Origin: Methanosphaera sp. ISO3-F5 | GTDB taxonomy: Archaea; Methanobacteriota; Methanobacteria; Methanobacteriales; Methanobacteriaceae | DNA: 64,000 nucleotides | Direction: 5' to 3' | NCBI RefSeq assembly: GCF_034480035.2 | Contig: NZ_CP118754.2 | Span: forward strand, 70,271-134,270 | Shown here: in pieces, positions 10,126-20,900 of the stretch | Position numbering within the stretch: position 1 is the stretch's first letter | Layout of the letters: each line of letters begins with the position of its first letter | Translations under genes and position numbers: made by a program | Notes under the pieces: generated by a model | Database searches by the model: none | What the model saw: only the letters and a program-made list of their open reading frames with translations | Told to the model about the DNA's origin: nothing

Positions 10126-10872
10126 TTAAGTGGATACTAATTTTACTATTGTAATCTGAGGTACGGCCATGAACCTGAATGGTAATTTAGTTTCACCAAC
10201 CCCGTTAGTAACAATTAATTTAGAACCATTTTCTTCATATAATCCTGAAAGATATTGTTTACCATTACTAGCCGGTTGAACCTTAGGTGCATAACCAAAT
10301 AAATTAATCTGACCTCCATGAGTATGTCCAGACAAGGATAAATCAGTCTTATAATGATTAATTTCAGGGAAATAATTTGGATTATGATATACTAGAATAA
10401 CAAAATCATCAGCAGATGCCGGATTGGTGGTAACTCTCGGATAGTGAAGATCAGTAGATAAATCACCTACACCACCTAATCTTATTTTTTCCCCATTTTT
10501 CTCTATCCACAATCCTTGATTTCGTAGACTTTGTATGTGAGTTTGATTTATGGCTTCTTCAGTAGCATCTTTAGGATCATTATTTCCAAGTACAGCGTAA
10601 ACCCCGTATGGTGCTTTTAAATCTGATAACATGTTTATACAGGGATTTATGTTCTTTTTATTATCGGTTACGTAGTCTCCTCCCAATATGATTATATCAG
10701 GATTTTGTTCATTTGTTTTAGATACAACATAACGTACCCTGTCTTCATTTACAAATTCACCATAATGAAAATCTGCTACGAATGCTATTTTGGTTCCATT
10801 GAATTCTTTCGGTATTTGTGTTGATTCTACTGTTATTTCATTAACTTCTAACATTCCTGGTTCAATTACCAT
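10126..10872 (-). CDS. Calcineurin-like metallophosphoesterase
   Basis: A 248-residue protein with the complete metallophosphoesterase motif set: FVADFHYGE (D-x-H), GGDYV (GD), LGNND (GNxD) and SGHTHGGQINLF (GHxH). These ligands bind two metal ions. Relatives such as YkuE are membrane-attached and extracytoplasmic; some cleave lipid headgroups such as UDP-diacylglucosamine. An in-frame hydrophobic stretch (KKVVALLLLLPCLFFAV) precedes the first ATG but has no ATG, GTG or TTG in front. Either the gene has lost its start or the short form is used. The substrate is unknown. Confidence 0.85.
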   Translation of the reverse strand: MVIEPGMLEVNEITVESTQIPKEFNGTKIAFVADFHYGEFVNEDRVRYVVSKTNEQNPDIIILGGDYVTDNKKNINPCINMLSDLKAPYGVYAVLGNNDPKDATEEAINQTHIQSLRNQGLWIEKNGEKIRLGGVGDLSTDLHYPRVTTNPASADDFVILVYHNPNYFPEINHYKTDLSLSGHTHGGQINLFGYAPKVQPASNGKQYLSGLYEENGSKLIVTNGVGETKLPFRFMAVPQITIVKLVST

Positions 10873-11189
10873 AACTGCAAAGAATAAACAAGGTAATAAC
10901 AGTAACAGAGCAACTACTTTTTTAAAAATTATCCCAATCCCCCTTAAACTTTGATACTTTATTGATAAATAAATCTTTTAATGAAGATTATTTTTTTTTA
11001 CAAAAAATTATAATTTATGTCATATATTCTTTATACTGGATTTATTAATTAACGGTAATTATTATTTTTTTATTTATATTATTTATAGGGTTTTGGTTCA
11101 ATGTTGTTAGTTTAAGATTCCTTTTTTTTATCCTAAAGAATCATCCCCCGAAAAAAATAAGTTGGACGTAATTTTTTTATTCTAACATT

Positions 11190-11214
11190 TTTTTAAGGGG
11201 TTTGTCAATAAATC
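11190..11214 (+). repeat. IS terminal repeat, left copy
   Basis: Contains GGGGTTTGTCAATAAATC. The 25-bp stretch matches 14830-14854 in inverted orientation with a single mismatch, and matches 13513-13535 more loosely. Confidence 0.7.
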
Positions 11215-11668
11215 CTTAATTTGATAATTTTACTTATTTTTTCTATTTGACTATTAAATTAGCCTCTATTTTCTTTTTATTCCTTTTAGAATTCTCATTT
11301 TTAATTTTTTCAAAAATTTTTATTTTGGCATTTTTTGATTTTTTTATTCTGAAAAAGATCTTTTCAATCTTCTTAAATTAGATTAATTTTTTTCTATTAA
11401 AATCTTTTAAATTTAAAACAACTTATGCATATTATTTTAATTACTTTTATTTAGTTTAATATTACTTTAAATTTAATATAAATAATTATAAATATTTTAA
11501 ATTATATATTATTATATAAGAATTATTTATTAAATTTTTAAAATAAAATTTATGCGTTTAATTTAATTTTCATTGAATTTCCATTGATTTTTTGGGAATT
11601 TTCATTGAAAATTAAAACCTCTGAATAATTCTTTAAACTGAATAATACTTTGATTTTTAATGTCAGTT

Positions 11669-13238
11669 ATGGAATTGAAAGAGTATAAAGATGGCAATAT
11701 TTTAAATAAACTTAAACTGGAGGAAGATTGTCCTAAAATGTTGTTAACAATCGCTAATTTTGCATTCAGTAAAATGATTCAAAATTTAATGCAACAATTG
11801 GATTCATAATTTGAATCCAAACGTGGACGTCCTGCATATCCTCGAACACTACTTTTAATAGTAGTATTATACTGTTTTAGCATAGGTATTGCCAATTATA
11901 CTAAAATGGAAGAAGAATGCAAGAAAAACAAATTTATTCTAATCGTTACTTGTGGATTAAAGCCATCACGCAATTCATTCGCCAATTTTTTAAATAAAAG
12001 CGATGCAAAAGTAATAAAAAAAGTTTTCATCGCCACATTAGTTTTATTAAACGATTTGCACTTCTTAGATTTTGTAAAATTATTTGTTGATGGAACTGAC
12101 GCAATTGTCAGAGCATCCCGAAACAACAAAATCACACCAAAAGATGTAGAAAGACTAAAACTAATGAACAAATGGAATTTATTGCATAATAATACACCAA
12201 AATCCATTAATCGCACAATAAAAGGATTAGAAGAGAAATTTGAATTTTATAAAAATGATGAAGAAATGTGTAAAACAATTAATTCAATCTTAAAAAGAAT
12301 TAATCTCTACAATACCAACATATTCAGCAAATTAGACATTTATACTAAGATTTTAAATGAAAGAGAGATAGGAAGTGTTTCTATTTCATTTCCTGAGGCT
12401 TGTTGGATGAAAACAAAAAAAGGAATTTATGATTTCGCTTTTAATCTGCAGGAAATCATGACAGAAAACCACATAATATTGACTGGAATGTTGTTAACCC
12501 AATCAAATGATTGGAAAACAATAAAAGATGTATTAAAAAACATTTATGAAACAATTGACCTTTTTATTGAAATGCAAAGAGAATTTGGAGAAAGAAGAAA
12601 TTACAGTGAAATACGGAAAAGAATTCGTGAACACATTTTAATCGCAGATTCAGGTTATTTCTCCACAGAAAACCTCTATTATTTATTCATTAATAAAATA
12701 AATGCATTAGTAATGCCTAAAAAATTATCTGAAGATCATAATAATAGTTTAAGGCGTGAAAATGGATATGAAAAAAAAAAGAAAAAAGTCAACAAAAAAA
12801 GATTTCATAAGAGTTAAAAATGGTTATATCTGTCCTTTTGGACGTTTTATGAGATTAGTAGAGGTAAAAAAGGTTAAACGTTGGAAACCTCATAAGGAAG
12901 ATGCTCTTCCAGACATTTGCAAGACAAAAAAGTACATTTTTAAAACCCATTCTTGCAAAGGATGCCCATATGTCGAAAACTGCAAACATCAACGATTAGT
13001 AATCCATATTTCAGAGCTTATTTACGAAATGACTGAAAAATTCTTGAATAAAAGATATAAAATTCATTATAAAGCTCGTTTTTCAAGAAGTGAAGGCATT
13101 AACGGCTTTTTGAAAGGTGATAATGGAGTTTTGAAATTAATCGGTACTACTCAAAATGCAGTAAACAACGAGATCCAACTAAGAAACACCATTTACAACC
13201 TTACAAGATTAATTAATCTGAAAGACACAGCATATTGA
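11669..13238 (+). pseudogene. IS1182-like DDE transposase, stop and frameshift
   Basis: Translation from ATG 11669 (MELKEYKDGNILNKLKLEED) meets an in-frame TAA at 11807-11809 and then continues with SKRGRPAYPRTLLLIVVLYC. Catalytic residues can be placed at LFVDGT (first Asp), LIADSGYFSTENL (second Asp) and RSEGINGFLK (Glu). A frameshift falls in the poly-A tract around 12770-12790. Downstream is a cysteine motif, CKGCPYVENCKHQ, typical of IS1182 transposases. One stop plus one shift make it inactive unless recoded. Confidence 0.85.
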
Positions 13239-13512
13239 TCGAAGAATGCAATAAGTAACTCAATAATCCATCATAAAGATAGACTGTACGCCGTATCCAA
13301 AACAACAAGTTTTTCATAAAATTACATAAAAATACGAAAAACCTGATGTTCAAATTAATTTTTACTATTCAAATTAAATAAAAATTACGATTTCACATTC
13401 AAAAGAACAAGAAAAACCTACCCAAAAAACAACCATTTACTAGTTTTAAATCAAAAATAAAGACAATTTTACCATGATAATAATAAAAATAAGAAAAACT
13501 ATCAATAATCTA

Positions 13513-13535
13513 AATTATTGACAAAGTCCTTTAAA
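13513..13535 (-). repeat. IS terminal repeat, right copy
   Basis: The minus strand reads TTTAAAGGACTTTGTCAATAA, an inverted, slightly diverged match to the left end at 11190-11214. It lies about 275 bp after the transposase stop and about 40 bp before the end of the SpoIIM-like gene. Confidence 0.6.
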
Positions 13536-13572
13536 TCCAAAAACAAGAGATTTTGGGTGATTGGTCCAAAAT

Positions 13573-14220
13573 CTATGCACCAAGTATCCATTTGGAAAAA
13601 GGCACTGAGAAATATGCTTCGATTGGAGCTGCAATCAGCATCAGGATTGTTGCAAAGATTAAAAGCACCAGGCTTTGAATCAACACCTTCTTGTTCTTTT
13701 CAAATGATTCATTGACTGATAACCTTGTTCCATTGTCTCCTCGGATAATATTTTTAAGGAATCTCCAGACGAACTGGAACAATACTATTCCTGCGGTTGA
13801 CTGGATGACAGTTCCGGTCAGTTCAAATATTCCATGCGGAATCAGGTAAATGATGTATTGAAGTCCTCCGTGAGCCATGTATGTGCCCAATACGGGTCCC
13901 AATGCGCCTAGGTTGAAACCATTATACAATATGGTGGCAACTGCAAAGATTCCAAAGAATATTGAAGCTAGATAGGTTATGATTCCTCCGCCTGCATTAT
14001 TGATGAACAAATCCAAAGGATTGTCGCCTAATGTGTTAACAGGTGAGGGGGAGGTTGTTTTGGCACCTTGTATGTTTTGCATTATTTCGGTGTTGCCTGA
14101 AACATATATCCATGCAATGATGAAAGTAATTATGAGCAATGCATACAGGATAATAATCAGATTCTTATGTTCCTTTAAAGATTCAACTAATAGGTCTTTA
14201 AATGTTGTTATAAAGTTCAT
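13573..14220 (-). CDS. SpoIIM-like (DUF95) integral membrane protein
   Basis: A membrane protein of about 215 residues from the ATG at 14220; a TTG 25 codons upstream (14295) would add an unlikely hydrophilic extension. It has about five membrane spans. The hallmark of the stage II sporulation protein M family is visible in YIIYLIPHGIFELTGTVIQS. Archaeal members are common and their role is unknown. Base composition is visibly less AT-rich than the neighbours, and the gene lies between two copies of the IS end, so horizontal arrival is likely. Confidence 0.75.
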   Translation of the reverse strand: MNFITTFKDLLVESLKEHKNLIIILYALLIITFIIAWIYVSGNTEIMQNIQGAKTTSPSPVNTLGDNPLDLFINNAGGGIITYLASIFFGIFAVATILYNGFNLGALGPVLGTYMAHGGLQYIIYLIPHGIFELTGTVIQSTAGIVLFQFVWRFLKNIIRGDNGTRLSVNESFEKNKKVLIQSLVLLIFATILMLIAAPIEAYFSVPFSKWILGA

Positions 14221-14359
14221 GGTTAATGGTATATTATTTTTAGATATATAATTGTTTGTATTAATGTGTGGCATGATTTGGTTATTTTTTTTCAATGGGG
14301 ATGGATTTCAAGAAGAAATTGCTCAATTCTTTGACGTCATGCCTTAAAGTCAATTGGGG

Positions 14360-14829
14360 TCAAATCACCCGATACTCCATCCATTTGTTTGAGAAGTACC
14401 TGTAAACAAACAATCCTGATCTCACATACCAGTCGATGAATGTGGCTATCCAAGTTCCAAACACTCCAATTCCCATGCAATCGGCAATTATATAGACCAA
14501 ACCTATCCTGCATGTGAACATCACTATTGCACTGATGTACATTACGGTTTTCGAATCCCCTGCTCCTCTGAATGTTGCAGGCAATGTGAATGCCAGCGGC
14601 CAGATTATGATGGCGAAAATTCCCTGCCAGATGACCATTTGACTTGCAAGGGCGGCAGTTTCAGGGGATAGGTTGTAAATGGCAAGGACATGTGGGAGCA
14701 AGGCGAAAATCACTGCATTTATGATGGTGTGTGATATGACAACCAGCATCATGCATTTCTTGTTGTAGTATTTTGCCTGCTCGAAATCATCCGCTCCAAC
14801 GCACTGGGACACTACTGCGGTCAATCCTA
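14360..14829 (-). pseudogene. C-terminal fragment of a MATE-family transporter
   Basis: About 155 codons covering the last third of a MATE exporter. LTAVVSQCVGADDFEQAKYY and LPATFRGAGDSKTVMYIS are typical of the second half-domain. The open frame begins inside a copy of the IS terminal repeat (14830-14854), where only a TTG could serve as start. The insertion therefore removed the first two thirds. Base composition resembles the adjacent SpoIIM-like gene and differs from the surrounding DNA. Confidence 0.8.
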
Positions 14830-14854
14830 GATTTATTGACAAACCCCGTAAAAA
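14830..14854 (-). repeat. Solo IS terminal repeat
   Basis: This 25-bp stretch matches the left IS end at 11190-11214 in inverted orientation with one mismatch, including an uninterrupted GGGGTTTGTCAATAAATC. No transposase belongs to it directly. It marks the exact truncation point of the MATE fragment. Confidence 0.8.
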
Positions 14855-15095
14855 GTTATGAATATAACCTACAAGTGATTAGTTTTGAAAGCATTTTTTT
14901 GAAGATTTTAGTTTCTTAACAGGTTAAAAGTAAATTTAAATGATACGTGCTTTATTATCATGATTCCTAGTTAAAAATGAAGAGGTGGGACTGTTGTAAT
15001 GTTTTACTATAATGGTTAAATCCTCTCACGTATTGACAGCACTACCACTTTTTTTATGCAAAAGTTTTTATGAAAAGATATTTTAAGGTAATATT

Positions 15096-16484
15096 ATGTA
15101 TAGTTTTATAATTTGTTTTTTTGTACTTGTAGCCTCCTACTTTATTTATGGAAAATTAATTGCAAAAATAGCAGGAGTAGATGAAAACAGAGAAACACCG
15201 GCATTTAGACTAGAAGATGGTGTGGATTACATGCCAATGTCTAAAATAAAGAATTTCTTAATACACTTCTTAAATATTGCAGGTTTAGGACCAATTTTTG
15301 GAGCAATACAAGGTGCACTTTTTGGTCCGGTAGCTTTTTTATGGATTGTACTGGGAACAATATTTATTGGAGGAGTTCATGACTTCTTCTCAGGATTTAT
15401 GTCCCTGAGAAACAATGGATATACTATGCCAAACATCATATCAAAATACTTGGGACATAATATCCAGAAAGTTATGACAGTACTTATTGTAATAACAGGT
15501 GTTCTGGTAGCTGCTACATTTGCAAAAGGAGCAGCAGACCTTTTAAGTAACTTAACAAATGTTTCAATAATTATATGGATTACAATAATATTTGTATACT
15601 TCCTAATAGCAACCGTATTTCCGATTGATAAGATCATGGGAAGGGCATATCCAATTTTTGGAGCTTTGCTTATAATTATGGTAGTGTTAATGACTGGTGC
15701 ATTATTATTAAATCCTGCATATAGTATTCCTGAATTTACAACAAGTGGATTATATCTGACAGATAAAAGTATTTTCCCATACCTGTTTGTTACAATTGCA
15801 TGTGGAGCAATTAGTGGATTTCATGCCTCACAGTCACCTATTGTAGCAAGATGTATGGAAAATGAGAAGGATGCAAGACCAGTATTTTATGGTGCAATGG
15901 TCCTGGAAGGACTTGTTGCTCTTTGTTGGGCAGCTATTGCTATGGCATTCTTTAATGGTCAGCCACAGCTTGCAGTAATATATGGTGCAACACCATCAGT
16001 AGCGGTTAATGAAATGGCCATGGCACTTGTTGGGCCTATAGGTTTAATATTAACAATTATTGGAGTTGTTGTCTGTCCTATTACAACGGGAGATACTTCC
16101 CTTAGAAGTTCAAGAATAACTATTGCTGATGAGCTAAATCTTAATCAGGAAAAATTATCATCCAGACTTAAATTAGCAATTCCATTGTTTATAGTAGCTT
16201 ATGGATTAACATATGTTGATTTTAGTTTAATATGGAGATACTTTGCATGGTTCCAGTTAATAGTAGCAACAATTGTACTGTTTGCAGCAACTGCGTATTT
16301 GATTAAGAAAGAAAAACCGTACATCCTCACACTGCTTCCGGCAGTTGTATGTACTTTAATTGCATTTGCTTATATTCTTCAAGCTCCTGAAGGTTTAAGT
16401 TTGCCTTCAATGACTGCGAATATTATTTCAGTTATTGCAACAGTAATTACAACAGTATTATTTATTAAAAAATACAAGTACTGA
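15096..16484 (+). CDS. cstA: CstA-family carbon starvation / peptide transporter
   Basis: A 462-residue protein with about 12 membrane helices and CstA signatures: PAFRLEDGVDYMPMSK near residue 33, GPIFGAIQGALFGPVAFLWI near 65, and GGVHDFFSGFMSLRNNG. Bacterial CstA and its paralogue BtsT import peptides or pyruvate; this is the short archaeal/clostridial form that lacks the long C-terminal extension. AAGGTAA lies just before the ATG. It stands alone, with no two-component system nearby. In a methanogen the substrate is uncertain. Confidence 0.9.
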   Translation: MYSFIICFFVLVASYFIYGKLIAKIAGVDENRETPAFRLEDGVDYMPMSKIKNFLIHFLNIAGLGPIFGAIQGALFGPVAFLWIVLGTIFIGGVHDFFSGFMSLRNNGYTMPNIISKYLGHNIQKVMTVLIVITGVLVAATFAKGAADLLSNLTNVSIIIWITIIFVYFLIATVFPIDKIMGRAYPIFGALLIIMVVLMTGALLLNPAYSIPEFTTSGLYLTDKSIFPYLFVTIACGAISGFHASQSPIVARCMENEKDARPVFYGAMVLEGLVALCWAAIAMAFFNGQPQLAVIYGATPSVAVNEMAMALVGPIGLILTIIGVVVCPITTGDTSLRSSRITIADELNLNQEKLSSRLKLAIPLFIVAYGLTYVDFSLIWRYFAWFQLIVATIVLFAATAYLIKKEKPYILTLLPAVVCTLIAFAYILQAPEGLSLPSMTANIISVIATVITTVLFIKKYKY

Positions 16485-17377
16485 AAATTATTATATGAAT
16501 GGATGAAATGATGGAAAAAGTTTTTTATCTGATTAAAAAAAGAAGCATTTTGTATTCATAAAAATATTTTCTATCATGATCCTATTACAATATTATGGAC
16601 AGATATGTAATATACTGAATATTAAATAACTTATTTTTCCCCCATTTTTCTCCTTCTTTTAAAATCATGAAATTAGTATTTTAAGTAAATTAAGATTATT
16701 TTACTCGGGATTTATTTTATTATCTGATAAGAATACCTCTGAACTAATATTATTATCTATAATAATAAATGATGATTAATGATAAAAGGTTTCAAAAAAG
16801 AAGATTCTAATATTAAAAATTAAAGATTATGCTACTTGATACTCAATAAATCATACTAAATAACCTCGTTTTGATGATTATAAAGTATTTGTGCTCTACT
16901 CGCAGAGGTCTTCAGGAGATGGTATAATAAACATCATGTATTAGGGGTTTAGATGGGGAATGAAAACTACCATCATCACACGTCATCATTAATAAATTCA
17001 ATTAAATCGTGAAATAATGGTTATGTAAAAGTTAATGTAGGACTCCCTCTTAAGATTCAATAGATTATCATTTATTAGATAATATTGTTTTATCAATTTA
17101 ATTGATTAAGATAAATATATATACTTGTTAATTAGATAATATTAATCATACTATTAATATTCATTACGTGGTAGATATTATAGTATAGGCTAAATGTTAA
17201 TGTTAGAATCTTTTATTAGATTCACTATAACAGTAACATTTTTATTAAATTCTTATTTTAACAATTTTTATTTAAGCTCGTTTACTCTTTTTTAGTTAAA
17301 TTTTAATATCATATTTTACAAAAAAAATTCAATGTAGGTATAGATGAAGATCCTCCCAGTTTATGATATAATCCTAG
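16485..17377. other. Long intergenic region, no gene seen
   Basis: About 890 bp of AT-rich DNA between cstA and a small ORF. I found no reading frame with a good ribosome binding site and no RNA gene. Several A/T runs could form weak hairpins. Confidence 0.4.
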
Positions 17378-17388
17378 CCAGATATAAT
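17378..17388 (+). promoter_or_regulatory. TATA-like box of the 30-residue ORF
   Basis: AGATATAATCT lies about 27 bp before the ribosome binding site of the small gene at 17429, so a transcript starting near 17408 would carry a short leader. Archaeal TATA boxes usually sit 25-27 bp before the start of transcription. Confidence 0.4.
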
Positions 17389-17428
17389 CTTAAACACAAG
17401 TACTAACTTCAATGGAGGTGAAATTATA

Positions 17429-17521
17429 ATGTCTACCACGTATCAAGATTTAACATGTATACTACTGTTGCTTGAAATATTAAGGGAAGTAATTCTCTTA
17501 TACAAAATACTAATAGAGTAA
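17429..17521 (+). CDS. Small hydrophobic peptide, 30 residues
   Basis: The frame reads MSTTYQDLTCILLLLEILRE followed by VILLYKILIE and a stop. A strong GGAGGTG sits 8 bases before the ATG, a TATA-like box lies 40-50 bp upstream, and a stable hairpin with a T-run follows 31 bp after the stop. These signals make a complete small transcription unit. The peptide would form one amphipathic or membrane-inserted helix, with leucines and isoleucines on one side and Glu/Arg/Lys on the other. I recognise no family. It could be a small membrane regulator or a toxin-like peptide. Confidence 0.55.
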   Translation: MSTTYQDLTCILLLLEILREVILLYKILIE

Positions 17522-17551
17522 AACCTCCCAAATAGAATTACAGACAATACA

Positions 17552-17608
17552 AATAATAAAGGATACGGATATACCTACACTTCACATAATATCCTTATTA
17601 TTTTTTTT
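17552..17608 (+). terminator. Intrinsic terminator after the small ORF
   Basis: The arms AATAATAAAGGATA (17552-17565) and TATCCTTATTATT (17590-17602) pair almost perfectly with one bulge. They are followed at once by a run of Ts ending at 17608. Confidence 0.65.
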
Positions 17609-17975
17609 AAGAGTATATACCTGTAAAAGAAAAACTCTAAAATATTACACCGAAATAATAATTAATTATACAATATTTTCACAAAAAAGATAATTAACCC
17701 AAACCCGATAGAATTACTTAATTCTTTTTCTACAAAATTATAAATACTATTAAAGATAAAAATTTGATAAAATATTAAAAGGTTATAATAATTGATTTAT
17801 ACTATTTTATCGAAATTTTTCAATATTTATAGAAATAATTAGATGTAACTACTTTTATTAACAATAATTTATTCATGAATTAAAACACAACACCATACCA
17901 TATTATAACCTAATACAAATATGTTAAATTAATCTGAGAAAAAAAAATAATACTAATTTAAAGGATTGGATTATT
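17609..17975. other. Intergenic leader of the first adhesin gene
   Basis: AT-rich, no reading frame. It presumably holds the promoter of the adhesin starting at 17976, which is preceded by AAAGGATTGG. Confidence 0.4.
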
Positions 17976-20900
17976 ATGATCAATAAAAAATCTTTTTTTA
18001 TTCTCATAGTTTTAGTAATGCTTTTAAATCTAGCAGTTATTTGTGCAAACAATACAGAGAATACTATTTCTAAAGAAAAAATACAGGACAACGCCCCACA
18101 AATATCTGAAAATAATTATGAAAAAGATTACACTAAAACTATTAGCAAAGAAACTAAGCTTAATAAAGAAAATAAAACCTACACAAATACCGAAATTAAT
18201 AAACGCGAACAAAACACTCTAAAAACAGCACCAGGTGAAGAAAATGTTAACAGCTACACAGGACTAGTAACCGCAGCAAACAATGCAAAAACATCCACAC
18301 AACAAAACTATACAATAAACCTACAAAGTGGAAACTATGATGCAACAGAGGTTATCAGATGGAATTCAACAGGAAACTGTAAAACTCTTATCATAAATGG
18401 GAATAACAACACCCTAAATGGTAAAGGTACAATCCAATTTATGCAGATAAACAGTGGAACAACAGTAATACTAAACAATCTCCACTTAAACAATTACTAT
18501 AAAAACGGAAACGGTGGAGTAATAGTCAATCAAGGTACATTAATTATAAGAAATTCATCATTAACCAATTCAATAGCAACAATGGGTGGAGGAGCAATAT
18601 ACAACTACCAAAACTCCATAGTATACATTACAAACACAAACTTCACAAACAACAAAGCAAACGAAGGCGGAGCAATATATGGGAGACTACAAAGTAACAT
18701 AATAGTACAAAACAGTAACTTCACATACAACACAGCAACGGATGGTGGAGCAATACAAGCAAACAATAATACCAACGTAAATATTGCTAACAGTAGCTTC
18801 ACAAATAACACGGCAACGTATGGTGGAGCAATACAAGCAAACAATAGTACCATCCTAAATATTGCTAACAGTAGCTTCACAAATAACACAGCAACGGATG
18901 GTGGAGCAATAGGTGGATATAGAGGTACTAGTATAAATGTTACAAACAGTACTCTTTTAGATAACAGTGCACGATATGGGGGAGGAGTATTCGGACAATT
19001 AAATATAAACTTAACAGTAACCAGTAGTAATTTTACAAACAATAATGTACCATTTACTGGGGGGGCAATACACATACAAACTGAGTCACATCTTAATGGT
19101 ATAAATAATAATTTCAAAAATAACACAGCAGGATATGGTGGAGCATTATATGTATATGACCGTACCAATATGACAGTTAGAGATACTAATTTTACTGATA
19201 ACACTGCAGGATATGGTGCTGCAGTATATGTAAGTGATAATAGTCATTACATAAATATTACCAATACTAATTTCATAAATAACAATGCAACTTATGGTGG
19301 AGGTGCAGTATACAACCGATATGGATACGTAACATTAATAAAATCCAACTTAACAAGCAATACTCCTCCAACATGGGAAATTACAAATAACAGTCAAGTA
19401 TATAATATTAAATTATTAAATGCTGATGGATATGTTCCTGATAATGGTATTGTAACAGTATATATCAATAATAAATTTAAGGGTAATTATATTTTAACAA
19501 ATGGTATGATTGAAAATATTGTAATCCCAACAGGAGGAACTATAAAACTGGTCGTTAATGGATCAAATATGGAAGAATATTGTGAAAACACATACACCTT
19601 TAGATTAAATATAACAATGAATATAACAATGAATATAACAAACACAACCGTAAATCAGGGAGATCGAGCTATAATATTCATAAAATTCAATGACACAGTA
19701 AATTATGGAAGTATACAGATAAGCAATCAAACCAACATTTTAAAAAATATTAATATCCTTGAAGAAACTGATTTCATAGTAGCTGATATAGATACTACAT
19801 ACTTACCATATTCAGACAATATACTTAACATAACATATCTGATAGATAATATTAATATTACCACCAGTAGAGCAAATATAAAGATAAGAATTCCAACAAT
19901 AATCACTACAATAATAGAGAATCAAACAACATTAAATACTTCATTAAGAGCATATGTTAATGCAGTTGAAACAGAAACAACAGTAACAGGACTAATATCA
20001 ATACATAACGCTGATGGAAAAATAATAGGATCAGGATATCTTGAAAATGGAATATCAATAATTAACATAAAATCCATACCAAAAGGTACACAAGAAATTA
20101 CTATAAAATATAATGGTGATGATTATTGCCAAGAAAACAGGACCACATTAACTCTAAACATTAAAAATCAGGCAATGACCAATATAACTATACTTAACAA
20201 CACAGAAGGAAATATCAGTATAAAAGTGAATATAACAACAGATGACCAAAAAGCATACGAAAACAAAGATGTTGAAATAATACTGCCTAATGGTACAAGT
20301 ATCACAACAACAACAGATACAAATGGAATAATTCAAATAACTGATACAACAACCACTCAGGATACCAGCATTACAATAAAAGTTGCTGATACAAGTGAGG
20401 TTAAAGGAATCAATACTACAATAGAATTCCAAGTTGTTCCAGACTATCAAAAAATTATTGATGGAATGAATGATACAATAAAGCAACAAAACACCACAAT
20501 CAATAAACTAAACAACACAATAAACGAATTAGAAAAACAGATAGAAAATGCAAACCAGAAAATAACAGAACAAAACAAAACCATCAACGAACTTAACAAA
20601 AAACTTGATGATGCCAACAGAAACATTAACAAACTCAACAAAGAATTAGAAGATGCAACAAAGAAAATAAACAACCTAACAAACACAATAAATGACTTAA
20701 ACAATAAAAACAAACAACTAGAAGAAATCATCAAAGAACTAAACAAAACAACACCAAAACTTAACACCACAATCACAATAAAACCTGTGAAAGCCACAAT
20801 AGGCGAAATCACAACCATCACAGCAAACATAAAAGATACAAACAACAAAGCAGTAACAGGCGGAAGAGTAATCTTCAAAGTAAACGGTAAAACACTAAAA

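Larger units (their letters stand above)
11190..13535 (+). mobile_element. Degenerate IS1182-like insertion sequence
   Basis: A broken transposase gene lies between imperfect inverted repeats that share TTTGTCAATAA and a flanking TTTAA (left 11190-11214, right near 13513-13535, in inverted orientation). The 450 bp between the left end and the transposase start and the ~275 bp after it hold no gene and are very AT-rich. Borders are inferred from the inverted repeats alone; no target duplication was identified. Confidence 0.6.

Noticed and set aside
18605-19204. 199-codon minus-strand frame
   Set aside because: Antisense of the repetitive adhesin; periodic Ala-Pro-Pro pattern comes from the GGAIY repeats.
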